Shown here piece after piece: positions 12,960-24,603 of a stretch of DNA of 64,000 nucleotides. Within the stretch, counting starts at the first letter, position 1, and each line of letters starts with the position of its first letter. The translations under genes were made by a program, and so were the position numbers. Location: assembly GCA_017311185.1 (NCBI GenBank), contig JAESUZ010002392.1, positions 930,001 through 994,000 of the forward strand, read 5' to 3'. Source of the DNA: Proteles cristata cristata (taxonomy: Eukaryota > Chordata > Mammalia > Carnivora > Hyaenidae). A model generated the notes under the pieces. The model was not told the origin of the DNA and did no database searches. It saw nothing but the letters and a program-made list of their open reading frames with translations.

Positions 12960-13660
12960 AACAGCTTTCTCCTCACTCAGCTTTTCTCTCTGTGTGCCCC
13001 TGTGGTAGTCTTTATTCCCATGGCTATAACAATTACATCTTTGGTGGCTAATCATCAGTTCTCATCTTCTGGTCGTGCCTTCTTCTGGGCTTAGACCTCA
13101 GCTCCAAATATCTAACTGTCTGCCTGGTGGGCGTTTCATTGTCATGTCCATAGCTAACAAAACCACAACTGTGTCAAAAAACAAATTCATCATCTTTCTG
13201 TCTAAATGCAGCCCCTCCTCCCAACTTCTGTCCTGATCTCGGATTCTTATTCATTCTGCCACCATTTGCTCAGTCAACTAAGCATGAAACTGAGTCATCC
13301 CTGACTTTTTGCTCTCTCCAATTAGTCATCCCATTGGTTGAATTTTACTGTAAAATTTATCTTGAAGACATCATTTCCTTTCCATTCCCACTGCCACCAC
13401 TTTAGTGCAAACTCATTGCCTCACTTTTAGATAAACAATAATTTCCTTATCCCAGTCTTTTGCTTCATGCCACCTCCAGGTGAGTCCTCTTAAAGCATCA
13501 TTTTGATCATGTCAAGTTTCTGTTTAGATGCCCTCAATTGGTCACTTCCCTCAAAGAAAAGCCAGTCTTAGACTGGCACATAAAACTTGTATAATTCCCC
13601 CCAAAAAACTATTTTAGCCCTCTCTAGCCTGGCTTTCTGTGGCAGATATTTTATTGCATA
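12960..13660 (+). mobile_element. L2-type LINE remnant
   Basis: attcccatggctataacaat, cctcagctccaaatatctaa, ctgtctgcctggtgggcgtt, gtgtcaaaaaacaaattcat, gagtcatccctgactttttg and ttgatcatgtcaagtttctg follow the L2-family RT region in order, with gaps. No open frame survives. Confidence 0.65.
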
Positions 13661-14011
13661 TTGTATAATTTAAGTACAATCCTTACTGTTCATATAATAA
13701 ATTAAACTATAGCAGGGAAGTACTCAAGTGAAAAAGCCTGGATAACAACCCAGTTTCCCTGACTTCTTCCACTGCATCACGTTCTTGCCAAGCCTTCCAT
13801 AGAAACTCCAGACCTAGCTTTGTCGAATATCCCCTGTGGGTTTTCCCCTTACTCTGTTTCTCTTATGGATGCTCCATTGATCTTTCACTTCCCTTCCCCT
13901 CATTTTTTTTTCTGAAGACTTGTTCTGATTCAATTCTGCCTTAATCTTTCTTTCTCTCACCATGTCAGGGACTTCATATATAGTTTTTTTCGGGCGATGG
14001 TTTCTTTTGAT

Positions 14012-14059
14012 CCAGTTGAAATTAGATTTCAACTTAGTTGCCCAGTTGAAATTAGATTT
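14012..14059. repeat. 18-bp direct repeat at 30-bp spacing
   Basis: ccagttgaaattagattt occurs exactly at 14,012-14,029 and 14,042-14,059. Confidence 0.92.
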
Positions 14060-14169
14060 ATGTGTTTTGTATATCACCTGCAGCCACAATACTTCCTTAT
14101 AACTTAAGATTTTACTTCCTATGTTTTTAAAAAACATTGGAGCAGTCATAAAAGGACTTCTACGTTAGA

Positions 14170-14345
14170 GTGGTTCTCAGTCTGAGATGCACCTAGAATC
14201 TGCTACATACCAAAAGAACAAAAACAAAAAGGAGCAATAGTTAGTCTGGAACCCAAAGCAATTAAGTAATAAACTCAGGGTGTTAAGTAGAGGAGAAACT
14301 AGATATTAATATTTTAAAATATTAAGAGAGCCACTGTTCCACAAA
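14170..14345 (+). mobile_element. Possible MER5-type hAT element
   Basis: The ends look right: agtggttctcagtctgagat at the left and gagagccactgttccac at the right. The interior is poorly matched. Confidence 0.38.
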
Positions 14346-14799
14346 TACCTATCACTTCTTTATCTGCCTGTCTGTATCTATTCTAATATGCTCTGCTTCT
14401 CTTTGGATGAACTCTGTGAACTCGAGGTCATTCCTTGCACTGATACATAAGATTCACCCATTCTCTTCTACTTGTGGATATCACCTCAATATCAATCCAC
14501 ACTCTTGCATTCTTATGAACATGCAAATATGACATGTTTTCTCCTGTTTGGAAAAATAATAAGTAACTCATAAAACTCTTTTGTTACTTACATGCCCCCA
14601 CCTATCACTCTATTTCTCTGCTCTACTCCCATATTTGAGAATTAATCTTTTCATTGCCTGCAGTGATTTTCTGTTGTTAATTCACGTGATGATTTTCAGT
14701 CCTTACCTGAATTAACATAAGTATTTAATTCAGTAGCTTGATCTCATTGCCTGGATATTCTGTTATCCTTGGATTACAAACCCCTCATTCATTGCTAGA

Positions 14800-14944
14800 T
14801 TTCTTCTCACCTTACTGGTTTTTCCTTTTCAGTTCCTATTGTCTTTGCTTCTCTTTTCCCCATCTCTAAATATTGGAGTACACCAGAGACCAGTCTTGGA
14901 TTTTTGCTCTTCTTTATCCCTTTGATGATCTCATCCGTTTCTAT
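14800..14944 (+). mobile_element. L2 fragment, first part of a split copy
   Basis: tctctaaatattggagtaca, ccagagaccagtcttggatt and gatgatctcatccg follow the L2 RT-region sequence. The copy breaks at the L1 and resumes at 18,182. Confidence 0.7.
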
Positions 14945-17900
14945 TTTAAAATTTTTTTGGAATTCAAATGAAATAAAATAAACTGCATGTGTTTAAAGTC
15001 TATAATTTTGATCAGTTTTGACATATGTATATACTTTGAAATGATCACCATTACAATCCAGATTACAAACATTTCCATACCCCCTCGGGAATGGCTTCAT
15101 TTCCCCTTGTAATCTTTGCTATTTTACACTCCAATCCACAGGTAACCATTGGTTTGATTTCTGTCACTGGAGATTAGTCTGTGTTTTCTGGAATTTTATA
15201 TAAATGGAGTCATTATGATATATACTTCTTTTTTTTAAGCTGGCTTCTTTTATTCAATATGATGATTTGGGGATTCATCAGTGTTGTTGGGCATATCAAT
15301 ATTTTATTGCCATTTATTGCCACATGAGATTCCATTGCATGGATATGCCCACTTTAACTGATACCCATTTAACTGTTGTTGGACCTTTGGGTTGTTTCTG
15401 GTTTGAGGCTATTACAAATAAGGTTGCTGTGAACAAGTCTTTGTTTGAACCTGTGTTTTCATTTCTCTTGAGTAAATTCCTAGAAGTGGAATGACTTGGT
15501 TTCATGTTAGACGTATACTTAATTTTTGAAGAAACTGCCTGTTTTCAAAATGATAGTACTGTTTTATATTCCCATTTGAGTATATAAGAATTCCAGTTAC
15601 TTACGTCCATGAGAAGAATTTATATTAAGGCAGCCTATGCCCTGAGATCTCAATCAGGTTTGCTACTTGGTTTTTTTTTGTTTTTTTTTTTTAACTTTAA
15701 TGTTTATTTAATTTTGAAAGAGAGTATAAGTGGGGAAGGGGCAGAGAGAGAAGGAGACCCAGAACTGAAAACAGTCTCCAGGCTCTGAGGTGTCAGCACA
15801 GAGCCTGACACAGGGCTCATACCCACAAATGGTGAGATCATGACCTGAGCTGAAGTGGGATGCTTAGCCTACTGAGCCACCCGGGCACCACTTGTTTTTT
15901 GAAGTAATAAAGCTATGCCCATTTATTTAGTTATCATCTATGGTTGCTTTCATACTATGACTACTGAGCTGAACAGTTTGGCAAAGACCATATGGCAAAA
16001 ATGTTTCCTAACCCCTGCTTTATATCATCTTTTTTTTAAAGCTATTCTAATGGGTTATAGTGGTTTCTAATTGTGGTTTTAATTTGTATTTCCCTGATGA
16101 CTGAGATTGAACATTTTTCATGTGCTTATTTGCAATTCGCTTAGTTTCTTTTGTGAATCTCTTTAAAAAATCTTTTTCCCATTTGTATTCTTTTTGTCAC
16201 TTTGTTTTGTTGATTTCTAGTGAAGTCGAAGAGTTTCCTGTGTACTCATGAAACAAGTCCTTTGTCTGATATATATGATGTGAAAATTTTTTGCCATTTG
16301 GTGGCTTGCATTTTAATTTCCTTAATGACATTTTTCATAGGATAAAGCTTCTAATTTTAAGAAAGCCCAGCTTTATAATTTTCTTCTTTATGGTTAATTT
16401 TTTAAATTTCTATCTAAAAAATCTTTGTGCTAATTTTACAAAGATTACCTATGGTTTTTGTCTCTTTGTTTTATCTGTGTAGGCATTACTTTAGGCCTGA
16501 TGTTCACTCAGAGTACATTTTTGCTTATGCTATGAGGTAATACTTAATGTTTACTTTTTTCCGTATGGATATCAGTTGATCCAGGAAGATTTGTTGAAAA
16601 GTCTTTACTTTCCTAATTGTATTGACATAGCAACTGTGTCAAAATGTAACAGACACATGTGTTTTTCTCAACTCTATTCCATTCAATTGATATATATCTA
16701 TCTCTTGGTCATTACCAAACTGTCCTGATTATGGTAAGTTTATAATAACCCTTGAAATCAAGTGGCTTCCCCCCCACCTCAAATTGCTTTACTATCCTAT
16801 ATCCTTTGGATTTCCATATATATTTTGGAATATTTTATAATTTTTTTAGAAAAAACATCACACTGGGGTTCTGACTGGTACTGTATTGACTCCACATGCA
16901 AATTTTGGAAGCATTGACAGTGTAATTTTGAATCTTCTAATTCATAAGCTGTATATTTCTGTTTATTTAGACCATCTTTAATTTCTCCCAGCAATATTTT
17001 TTGCTTGTTTGTTTCTTTAATGTAAAGATCATGGAGTTTTTTTATTAGCCTTATTGCTAAGTAGACAGTATAACAGTATTTTTTGACATTGCTGTAAATT
17101 GTATTATTTTTGAAATTTCATTTTTCAGTTTATTGCCAATATGTAAGAATGTAATTTATTTTTACATATTGTGTCTAATGAACTTCATGCCCATGTACTA
17201 GTTCTAGTTTTGGTTTTAAAGATTCCTTGGGATTTTGTCTTTTAAAAAGTCATATCAGCTACAGATAAAGTTTTACTTCTTAATTTCTGATCTTTATTGT
17301 TTGAATTTCCTTTTCTTGTTTCCTTGTATTGGCTAGGACTGCCTGTACAGTGTTGGATAAAAGTGATGAAGTGAGCATCTATGCTTTGTTCTTGATAAGA
17401 GGGAGGAAAATATTTACTTTTTTTTTTTTTTTTTACCATTAGCTATGACATTAGCTGCATGCTTTTTGTAGTTTCTTTTTAATTAGAGAATTTTTCCTGG
17501 TATTCCTAGTTTGCTTAGAGTTTGCTCCTGAATGAATGTTAAGTTTTGTCAACTACTTTTTCTACATCTATTGAAAATATTTTATTTGTCCTTTATTTCC
17601 TTGATATGGTGAATTACATCAATTGATTCTCAAATATGAAACAATCTTACATTCCTTAAATAGACTCTGCTTGATTACAGTCATTTCAGTTTTTGCACTT
17701 GCATGTAATGTGGCATTTTTCCTTAGCTGCTTTCAACATTTATTTTCTTTATCTTCGATTTTCAACAGTTTGATTATGATGTATCTGGGCATAGCTTTCT
17801 TTGAGTTTATATTGTTTAAGATTTGCTATAGTTTTTGCATCTGTAAATTTATGTGTTTTACTAAACTTGGGGACCTTTCAGCCATTATTTCTTCAAATAC

Positions 17901-18181
17901 ATATTTTTCCTCTATCTCTTTTTCCTTTCTTTATAACATAACTCATGTTAGATCAGTAAATACTGTTACACACATCCCTTTGGGTCTGCTTATTTTTGTT
18001 TAACTCTATACGTTTGGCTTCTCCAACTTTTGAGCCCTTTTCACATGCTGCCTGTTTTGTGTACATTTTATTGCCCTTAGGTAGCTATTTGTAGCATTTT
18101 TTTTCTAGAGTGTTTAGTTGTAATTGGAAGAAAGGTTGAGTTGTAGGAGACTTTTGCCACCATAGCAGAATCAGATCCCCA
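14945..18181 (-). mobile_element. Old LINE-1 (L1M-type), antisense, inserted into an L2
   Basis: Read on the plus strand this is the reverse complement of an ancient mammalian L1. The 3' UTR and ORF2 end lie at 14,945-15,600 (ttccattgcatggatatgcc; gacctttgggttgtttctgg). After a SINE insertion, ORF2 continues from 15,905 to 17,690 with antisense RT-region phrases such as ggctaggactgcctgtacag and ttttctacatctattg. The segment 17,690-18,120 (tttgattatgatgtatctgg, cagccattatttcttcaaat) resembles another L1 part, probably from the 5' side, so an internal section is missing. An imperfect 14-bp target duplication flanks it: tcatccgtttctat (14,931-14,944) and ttatccagttttat (18,182-18,195). The flanking L2 reads continuously when the L1 is removed. 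ORFs inside, including a 126-residue plus-strand one, are shadows. Confidence 0.85.
15677..15887 (-). mobile_element. Felid tRNA-Lys SINE inside the antisense L1
   Basis: Reverse-complement SINE: T tract (poly-A tail), then aatgtttatttaattttgaa, the GA-rich body, caggctctgaggtgtcagca, gatcatgacctgagctgaag, and head ctgagccacccgggcacc. Its flanks ctacttggttttt (15,663) and ccacttgttttt (15,888) look like a slightly eroded target duplication. It is younger than the L1 it splits. Confidence 0.93.
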
Positions 18182-18351
18182 TTATCCAGTTTTATGGCTT
18201 TAAACACCATCCTGTATCTGATGACTTCCAATGAATTGGGTAGATCCAGTCAGACCTCCTCCCTTTACTCCAGGTATTGTATCCAACCATCTGCCTGACA
18301 TCTCAAACTTTAGTGTCTAATAAGCATTTTAAATAAATTTGTCAAAAAACC
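18182..18351 (+). mobile_element. L2 fragment, second part of the split copy
   Basis: ccagttttatggctttaaac continues the L2 frame broken at 14,944. It goes on through caaccatctgcctgacatct to gtgtctaataagcatttt, where a truncated SINE interrupts it. Confidence 0.7.
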
Positions 18352-18479
18352 CGGTTTCACAGTCAGTGTGGAGCCTGCTTGAGATTCTCTTTCTCTCTCT
18401 TTCTCTGCCCCTTCCCTGCTTGTGTGCTTGCATGTGATATCTCTTTCTCTTTCTCTCTCAAAAGAAATATTTTTTAGAT
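18352..18479 (+). mobile_element. 5'-truncated felid SINE inside L2
   Basis: It has only the 3' part of the element: cacagtcagtgtggagcctg, then ttgagattctctttctctct, and a caaaagaaatattttt tail. The tRNA-like head is absent. The flanks aaatttgtcaaaaaac and agatttgtctgagac occupy the same L2 position and look like a target duplication, so the copy was probably truncated at insertion. Confidence 0.8.
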
Positions 18480-18730
18480 AGATTTGTCTGAGACTGAGGC
18501 CCTGATCTACCTGAATTCCTGTTCGGTTCTTCATCTTTTCAATTTCTTTGGATTCATCCTTAACAGTTTTTCTCACATGCCAAATCTGAACTGTCAGCGA
18601 ATCCTGTTGTCTGTATTTTCAAAATATTTAAGCATTTCCATCATTCTCCTCTTACTTACCAGCTTTACCTATGCCATTACAATATCTCACCTGCAGTATT
18701 GCAATCATAGACTGACTTTCTGCTCATAAA
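18480..18730 (+). mobile_element. L2 fragment, third part of the split copy
   Basis: tttggattcatccttaacag, tctcacatgccaaatctgaa, tgtcagcgaatcctgttgtc and tatctcacctgcagtattgc follow the L2 RT C-terminal region and continue the copy seen at 18,182-18,351. Confidence 0.72.
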
Positions 18731-18734
18731 TGTT

Positions 18735-20940
18735 GAATTAATGGTCCACCAGCCCTAGAGACCTGAGACATTTGCACAATATTTAATTCCTAGGACTTGC
18801 CTTACAACGTTGACAAGTAAATGATTGAAAAGGTGAACATCACTTTAATTGGACCTGTGGATATAAATCAGGAAGGTAAAAACACAAATCTTACTAAAAT
18901 GGGTGGGACTCTCTCCTAGGGCTCAGCCTAAGTTATTGCTGAATTAAAATATTCTTTAGCAAAGATGTATTCATATAAATCACACATTGTATTAGCTTTA
19001 CTTACAACTGGGCCGTACCCATTCATGGGGAGTGTGTGTATCCCTAAGTGGTAAGATCATATAACCAGAGTCTCCTTATCAAGTTTCTTTCAAGTTTGTA
19101 TGGTATTTGAGAAGCCTTGAGCTGTCTGATTGATTAGTGGATTTATTAGTGACACTTCATAAAAATATTTACCAGAATTATCAGTCAAAAGTTATAAGAA
19201 TCACTTGTGGAGTTTTCTGAGCTCAGATACGCCCATTTTCCTACTTTCTTCCTCTTCACCCTCACCAGCATTCTGGCATGTTCGCCAGAGGGTAAGTCTC
19301 AATCTCTAAGAGATAGAAACATTTGGAAAACTTCCTCAAATAATTTTTATAACTGCAAAACCCTCCTTCTACTCTGACTAAATTGAGTGCCATTGGTGAT
19401 AATACTGATGTTCAATGGCTCTTATTAAACTGCTTAAACATATATACACACACATATATTTTCACAACAACTCTTCTAGAGGAACTCTTCTCTCCATTTC
19501 CTCTTACTAGTCTCTTCATGCTACCATTTCCTACCAGTTTCTAAACTATTCTGTCAAAACCAGCTGAGACCAAGTCTTTAAGGGGCCCATCCATATTTCA
19601 GTCAGCAACTTTTAGTATCCAAATTAGGTGTAATTTTGTTTCCTCTAGAAGCTTAAACACTCCAGTGACTCAGTTAGTTTAAGGCTTTTGTTGTACTAGA
19701 TTATCCCACACAAAGACTGTATTGTAACTAAATCAACAAAGACTTCTTTGAAGTTTTTTGTGGGGGAATTTGATGGGAAACCATAACTCTTCCATTACTA
19801 GGAAGAGTTCTATATAATGAAACTTCTCCCAAAATCTATTATAATATCACTTTGTTCTAGTTACAGAACTTTTCTCATTTCTTTACCACTTAGCTATTCT
19901 AGGCTTATAACTTCCAGAAAGAGCAATGTCAGAAGTTCCAAAGTACCGTCTGTGTTTATAAGACCTGTGTTTACACAAGTTCCATATAGTTGTTTCAAAG
20001 TATTTGAATTCTATATTCAGATCTATAAATAAGCTCAAGCTAATAAGCATCTATGAGAGTTCAGGAACAAAGAAAAGCAGTAAAAAATATTATGGATACC
20101 TTAGCTAATCCCTCCATTTTTATTGAAAATAAGAAAATTGTAGAACTGGGGATTGGGATCAAAGATGAATCATCATTTGGGGCTGGTTTCTTGAGGTTGT
20201 AGGATTGTGGATTCTTCCATTCGAAAACCTACAAATCATTTTGAACCTTGATGTAGATATAATCTGTTATAGTAATTAAATGGACTTGTAATAAGTAATG
20301 AAAGGCAAAAAGCATAGCTACTAAAAACAATTCAGTCTAATAATCTTGCTTTATTTAAGGCCAAGTACTTAAACATAATATGCTATACGGTTCCATTTAA
20401 CTAGGATGAAATAAAGGGTATATTATAATCAAGATTTTATGTGTCTAATGTTTGACGTTTAATATATTTAATCAGAGATTTGACTTTACATATACATATC
20501 TTTTTAAGTCGATATTTTGAAATACTTATTATCTTAGAACTGAAATTACCATGTAGATCTCTGAATATTTGTAAAAAATAGCATATATTAGGTACACTGT
20601 CTAGTTTTTATATTATTAGCTATGAATGTTTTATAGTACAGTTTTACTGAAATATTGGTATTTTGTTTAGTGATAACAATGGAGATGTGTAAATGGAATC
20701 AGTTTCAGTTTGGAGACAGAATTACAAGATTTGTAACAGATTGTATCTAGAGAGAGATGATAGAGAGGGTTTATAAAGAATAAGTATTTAGGTTCTGGCT
20801 TAAATATTTGGGTGGCTGTTGATGCCATTTCATTAGGTGTGAAGAACAAGGAAGAACAGTTTAATACTAGGGAGGGTAGAGAATAGCAATACAACTGACG
20901 AAATATCAAGAAATGAATTTGCATGTAATGATTTTAGTGA
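18735..20940. other. Anonymous AT-rich DNA
   Basis: Nothing recognised. The ORF at 19,817-20,032 is short and lacks a domain. Confidence 0.55.
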
Positions 20941-20944
20941 TCAG

Positions 20945-21165
20945 GCTGTCTATACCACTCATCATGTACTGTACTGAGCATTTCACATCCATCATATTTT
21001 TCAGTGGTGTCAATAATTCTATGAAGTTGATGGTGTCCATCTTATAAAAGAAGACATTAGGGCTTAGAAACATAAAATAACTTGCCTAATACTAGTAAAT
21101 GGTGGAGCAGGATTCACAGTCAGATTTCATTTAAACGAAAATCCATCCTCCTTGTGATTAAGCTG
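20945..21165 (+). mobile_element. MIR
   Basis: catgtactgtactgagcatt, attctatgaagttgatggtg, cttagaaacataaaataact and tgcctaatactagtaaatgg follow MIR in order. Confidence 0.65.
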
Positions 21166-21518
21166 TTATGGATATTACACTACAAAAAGGGTAATATGTT
21201 TCTCACTTATACCATTTTCGTTTAGAGTTCATGAAGATAAACATAGTAACGAATTTATGGAAAAGTAAAGAAATTTATCCCATGAAAGAGAAGGATTTTC
21301 ATGGTAATTCTGGGCAGGGAGTTACCGGCAACATTTCAATACATAAAGAAAATTTATTTGATTGATGTCCGTTGTAGAGCCTATGTTAAAACTAGCTAAA
21401 ACAACAATAAAAATGAGAACATAAAGTCAAAATATTTGGCCACCATTTGATTAGATGAACATTTATGGTTGTGCTTTATGATTATTTACCAACAATTAAT
21501 TTTAACATGTCACTTAAT

Positions 21519-21746
21519 GTGGCACATGGGTGGCTCAGTTGGTTAAGCGTCTCAATATTGATGTTGGCTCAGGTCCTGATCCCAGGGACCAAGTCCCGCA
21601 TCAGGCTCCATGCTGAGCATGGAGCCTGCTAAAGATTCTTCCTCTCAATCTCTCTCTCTCTCTTTCTCTCTCTCCCTCTCCTCCCTTTCTCTGCTCCTTT
21701 CCCCTTCTTGTGTGCTCTCTCTCTCTAAATAATAATAATAATAAAT
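21519..21746 (+). mobile_element. Older, general-carnivore type SINE
   Basis: Head ggcacatgggtggctcagtt. The middle (tcctgatcccagggaccaag, cccgcatcaggctccatgct) differs from the feliform version and resembles the type shared with dogs and seals. A long CT tract and an (ATA)n tail follow. Target duplication: aacatgtcacttaat (21,504-21,518) and aatatgtcatttaat (21,747-21,761), 13 of 15 matching. Confidence 0.9.
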
Positions 21747-21964
21747 AATATGTCATTTAATAAAGTTCTAACTAAGTATTTTGAGTACTTTTCTGAAATA
21801 CTTAAAAAATAATTATCTCAAAATTCACTAGAATACAGTCACAAAGCCAGATTGACAGATCTCTGACCAACAGATTTGACATTATGTTCTTTGCTAAAAT
21901 TAATAAACAAATTTGCTTAAACTAATAAAACAACATGGAACATTGAGCATTTTGACCTGATGAA

Positions 21965-22135
21965 ATGATAGACCTGAATTTGCTCCTGAATCTATTAATT
22001 GTGGGCTGTGAGACTTTGGAGAATCAACTTAAATTCTTAGAATCTCTACTAAATTATGAAGTAGTATAACTTTTACAGGTACCTGTGTGGATTTGAGAGA
22101 AGATGTGTACAGTGAATGGCAATTTAATTATAATT
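21965..22135 (-). mobile_element. MIR, antisense, diverged
   Basis: gacctgaatttgctcctgaa, gggctgtgagactttggaga and gtgtggatttgagagaagat have the reverse MIR order. Confidence 0.45.
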
Positions 22136-22156
22136 AATTCTTATTTTTGTGACAAC

Positions 22157-22216
22157 AATGATGATGATGGTGTGATGATAATGATGACAATGATGATAGT
22201 AATGATAATAATTATT
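22157..22216. repeat. (ATG/ATA)n microsatellite
   Basis: About 60 bp of imperfect trinucleotide repeats (atgatgatgatggtgtgatg, then aatgatgacaatgatgatag, then taataat) between two MIR pieces. Confidence 0.9.
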
Positions 22217-22224
22217 ATTTTATC

Positions 22225-22430
22225 TCAGAAATGTGGTTAGGAGCATGCACTCTAGTAGAGTCTTTCATTCACAACTCATTTTGGTCACTTGTAGATCATC
22301 TATAAAATGACGATAATAGCTCATACTTTAAGGGATAATTGTAAAGATGATGGGACTGATTAACATACAGCATTACTACTGTATCTGGCATTTAGAAAGT
22401 GTTTAATAAGTGTTGTTATTAATATTTTTT
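22225..22430 (-). mobile_element. MIR, antisense
   Basis: ttcacaactcattttggtca, gatcatctataaaatgacga, gggataattgtaaagatgat and ctggcatttagaaagtgttt then aataagtgttg match reverse MIR. Confidence 0.68.
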
Positions 22431-23211
22431 GTGGTATCGGAGTAGGCATAAGGTTAACAATAATAAATCTTAATAGACAGTAGTAAAACACTGTAAATGA
22501 AAAAAACTTTGTAAATGATAAATGATAGATTTCTTAAAGAAAGATCTTAGAATTACCTCTTAAACACACCTCACATACCTTGGTGAATCGGCCTCAGTTT
22601 TCATGACAGTAACGAATGATATTTTCATGTGTCTTAGTTTCCACATGTTTTTTTATCTTTACTGAATTTAAAGAATACATGTGAAAGTGCCTTTAATGTC
22701 ATAAAGGACAAAGTAAATATAAAATATCATTCAAGCAATATTAATAATTATGAAACATTCTAAAACCTACCTATTTTATCTATAATTTATTACTGCTTAC
22801 TAACCTATTTATCGATCATTTTTTCATCTTTAAAAGCACTCGCTTGTAGTGTATCGTTTTGTACTTGATAACACAATAAAATAGTAGGCAATAGATATTA
22901 TCCCTATTTTGTAAACAAAAGATGGGGCATAAGAGATTAATTAAAATGCCCACTTGCAGGTTATTTATTTCATGGCAGAATATCATCTGCATATCCAGAT
23001 TTCTCACTTATTTTTTATTAGAGTGAATCCGCTTAAATCTATATTTTACATCTACTTTGAGTCTTCCATCATAGTCTATTTGTTCACTCATCCTTTTATT
23101 AACTCTTCTATTCTTTTATTCCTTCTGTTAATTCAACAAATATATGCTGATGCCACTCAGTATATCCAAACCATCACAGATAAAGAGACACTTAGAAGAA
23201 CAATGAAGTAG

Positions 23212-23280
23212 AAATTAGAAAACTTGGGATCAATACCTGGCTCTACCATTAACTATCTGTCTGATATGAGCCTTCTCCAT
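23212..23280 (-). mobile_element. MIR fragment, antisense
   Basis: ttgggatcaatacctggctc and taccattaactatctgtctg match the reverse MIR core. Short. Confidence 0.45.
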
Positions 23281-23294
23281 ATGGATGGCCTACC

Positions 23295-23455
23295 AGCATC
23301 TTCTAGCTTAAATGCCCTCTTTTCCTTTGTGAAACCTTCCAAGATCATCCTATACTATATACAAAAAGTTTTTTTCTGTGCTTCCATAGCATATTGTTTC
23401 CATTTCTAATCTCATTTATGGCCTATTCAATACTACCTTGCATAATAGTATTTGC
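23295..23455 (+). mobile_element. L2 3' fragment
   Basis: agcttaaatgccctcttttc, ctttgtgaaaccttccaaga and tgcttccatagcatattgtt follow the L2 3' region. Confidence 0.6.
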
Positions 23456-23719
23456 CATGAGTGAGTTGGATTTTTACAATAGACAATTAGGAGAATGAGA
23501 GAGGAATAAGCAGGAAGAAGAAAAGGCAAACCAGGTAAGAGAATGACGTGAGTTATCATATGGAATTAAAATCCTTTAAGGCAAGACTTTTCCTAGTTGC
23601 AACAAGAGCCCTATTCAGACTGGCAAAATACCATCTTGTGGCTGCAAAAAGCAGAGACTTACTCAAGTTTTCTTAAGTACTTACTCAAATGATGTCAAGA
23701 TTATTCTGAGATAGGTAGT

Positions 23720-24462
23720 GTGTAGGAATAATAATGGCCCTTCAGATGTTCACATCCTAAACAGCAGAACCTGTGAACATGTGATATTGCATAGCAAAGG
23801 GAAATTAAGCCTACCTCCTTAACTAGGGCAATCAAAGAATAGTTAACTGGAGTAAGGTTGCTAATCAGTTGACCCTGAGAAAGAGAGGTGGCTTTGCAGT
23901 TTCTGCATGTGCTCAATATACTCATAAGATCTTTGTAAGTAAAAGAGTGAGGCAGAAGAGTCTTTGTCACAGGGTGCCTGGGTGGTTCAGTCAGTTGAAT
24001 GTCTGACTCTTGACCTTGGCTTAGGTCATGATCTCACCGTTCATGAGTTCAAGCACTTCATTGGGGTCCTTGCTGACAGTATGGAGCCTGCTTGGGATTC
24101 CCTATCTCCCTCTCCCTACGCCTCCCTTTTCTCTCTCTCTGTCTCAAAATAATTAAATAAACTTTAAGAAAAAAAAGAAGAGTCATTGTCAGAGTCATAG
24201 AGTTTTGAAAATGCTATACTGCTGACTTTGAAGAAGTCGGAAGGGACCATATGGCAAGGAATGTGGGTTGCCTCTAGAAGCTGGAGAAGTCGAGGAAATG
24301 ATTTTTCCCTAAAGCCTATGGAAGGGACACAGCTCTGTTGACACTTTGATTTTACTCCACAGAGAACCCATTTTGGACTGTAAGATCATAAATTTGTGTT
24401 GTTTTAAGCCACCAAATTGGCAATAGTTTGGTATAGTAGCAATAAGAAATTAATACAGATAA
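23720..24462 (+). mobile_element. MLT1-type LTR (ERVL-MaLR), solo, split by a SINE
   Basis: The 5' part reads aataatggcccttcagatgt, cacatcctaaacagcagaac and gaacatgtgatattgcatag. The 3' part has tggactgtaagatcataaat, the polyadenylation-site region, then tgttgttttaagccaccaaa and ends in agaaattaata. This is the normal MLT1 layout at a plausible length once the SINE is removed. No internal retroviral sequence was seen next to it, so it looks solo. It is ancient and diverged; the exact 5' boundary is uncertain. Confidence 0.8.
23970..24175 (+). mobile_element. Felid SINE inserted in the MLT1 LTR
   Basis: Head agggtgcctgggtggttcag, ggtcatgatctcaccgttca, gtatggagcctgcttgggat, and tail caaaataattaaataaac. 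Target duplication: agaagagtctttgtca (23,954-23,969) and agaagagtcattgtca (24,176-24,191), 15 of 16 matching. Confidence 0.94.
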
Positions 24463-24504
24463 TAATAAGACTACAAGTATCAAAGACATATACCCAAGTT
24501 TTGT

Positions 24505-24603
24505 TTTCTTTTGTTGGTTATTTTCAGAGAGAGAGCGTGAGTGGAGGAGGGGCAGGGAGAAAGGGGGATAGAGGATCTGTGGTGGACTCTGTGCTGACAG
24601 TTT
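24505..24603 (-). mobile_element. 5'-truncated felid SINE, antisense
   Basis: About 100 bp: ttattttcagagagagagcg (tail and CT region in reverse), gtggaggaggggcagggaga, ending gactctgtgctgacag. The tRNA-like head is absent. The flanks atatacccaagtttt (24,488) and atatcccagtttta (24,605) look like a target duplication. Confidence 0.72.

Noticed and set aside
13814..14149. 111-residue minus-strand ORF with a repeated KSNFNW
   Set aside because: The repeat comes from an 18-bp DNA duplication; no domain, no splice or promoter signal.
17623..18003. 126-residue plus-strand ORF rich in Phe, Leu and Ser
   Set aside because: Lies antisense within the old L1; hydrophobic composition comes from T-rich antisense L1 sequence.
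19205..19300. Possible plus-strand mini-exon ending gagg|gtaagt at 19,289
   Set aside because: The best acceptor would leave an exon of only about two dozen bases; nothing supports it.
23720..24462. Provirus around the MLT1 LTR
   Set aside because: No gag, pol or primer-binding-site sequence on either side; it is a solo LTR.
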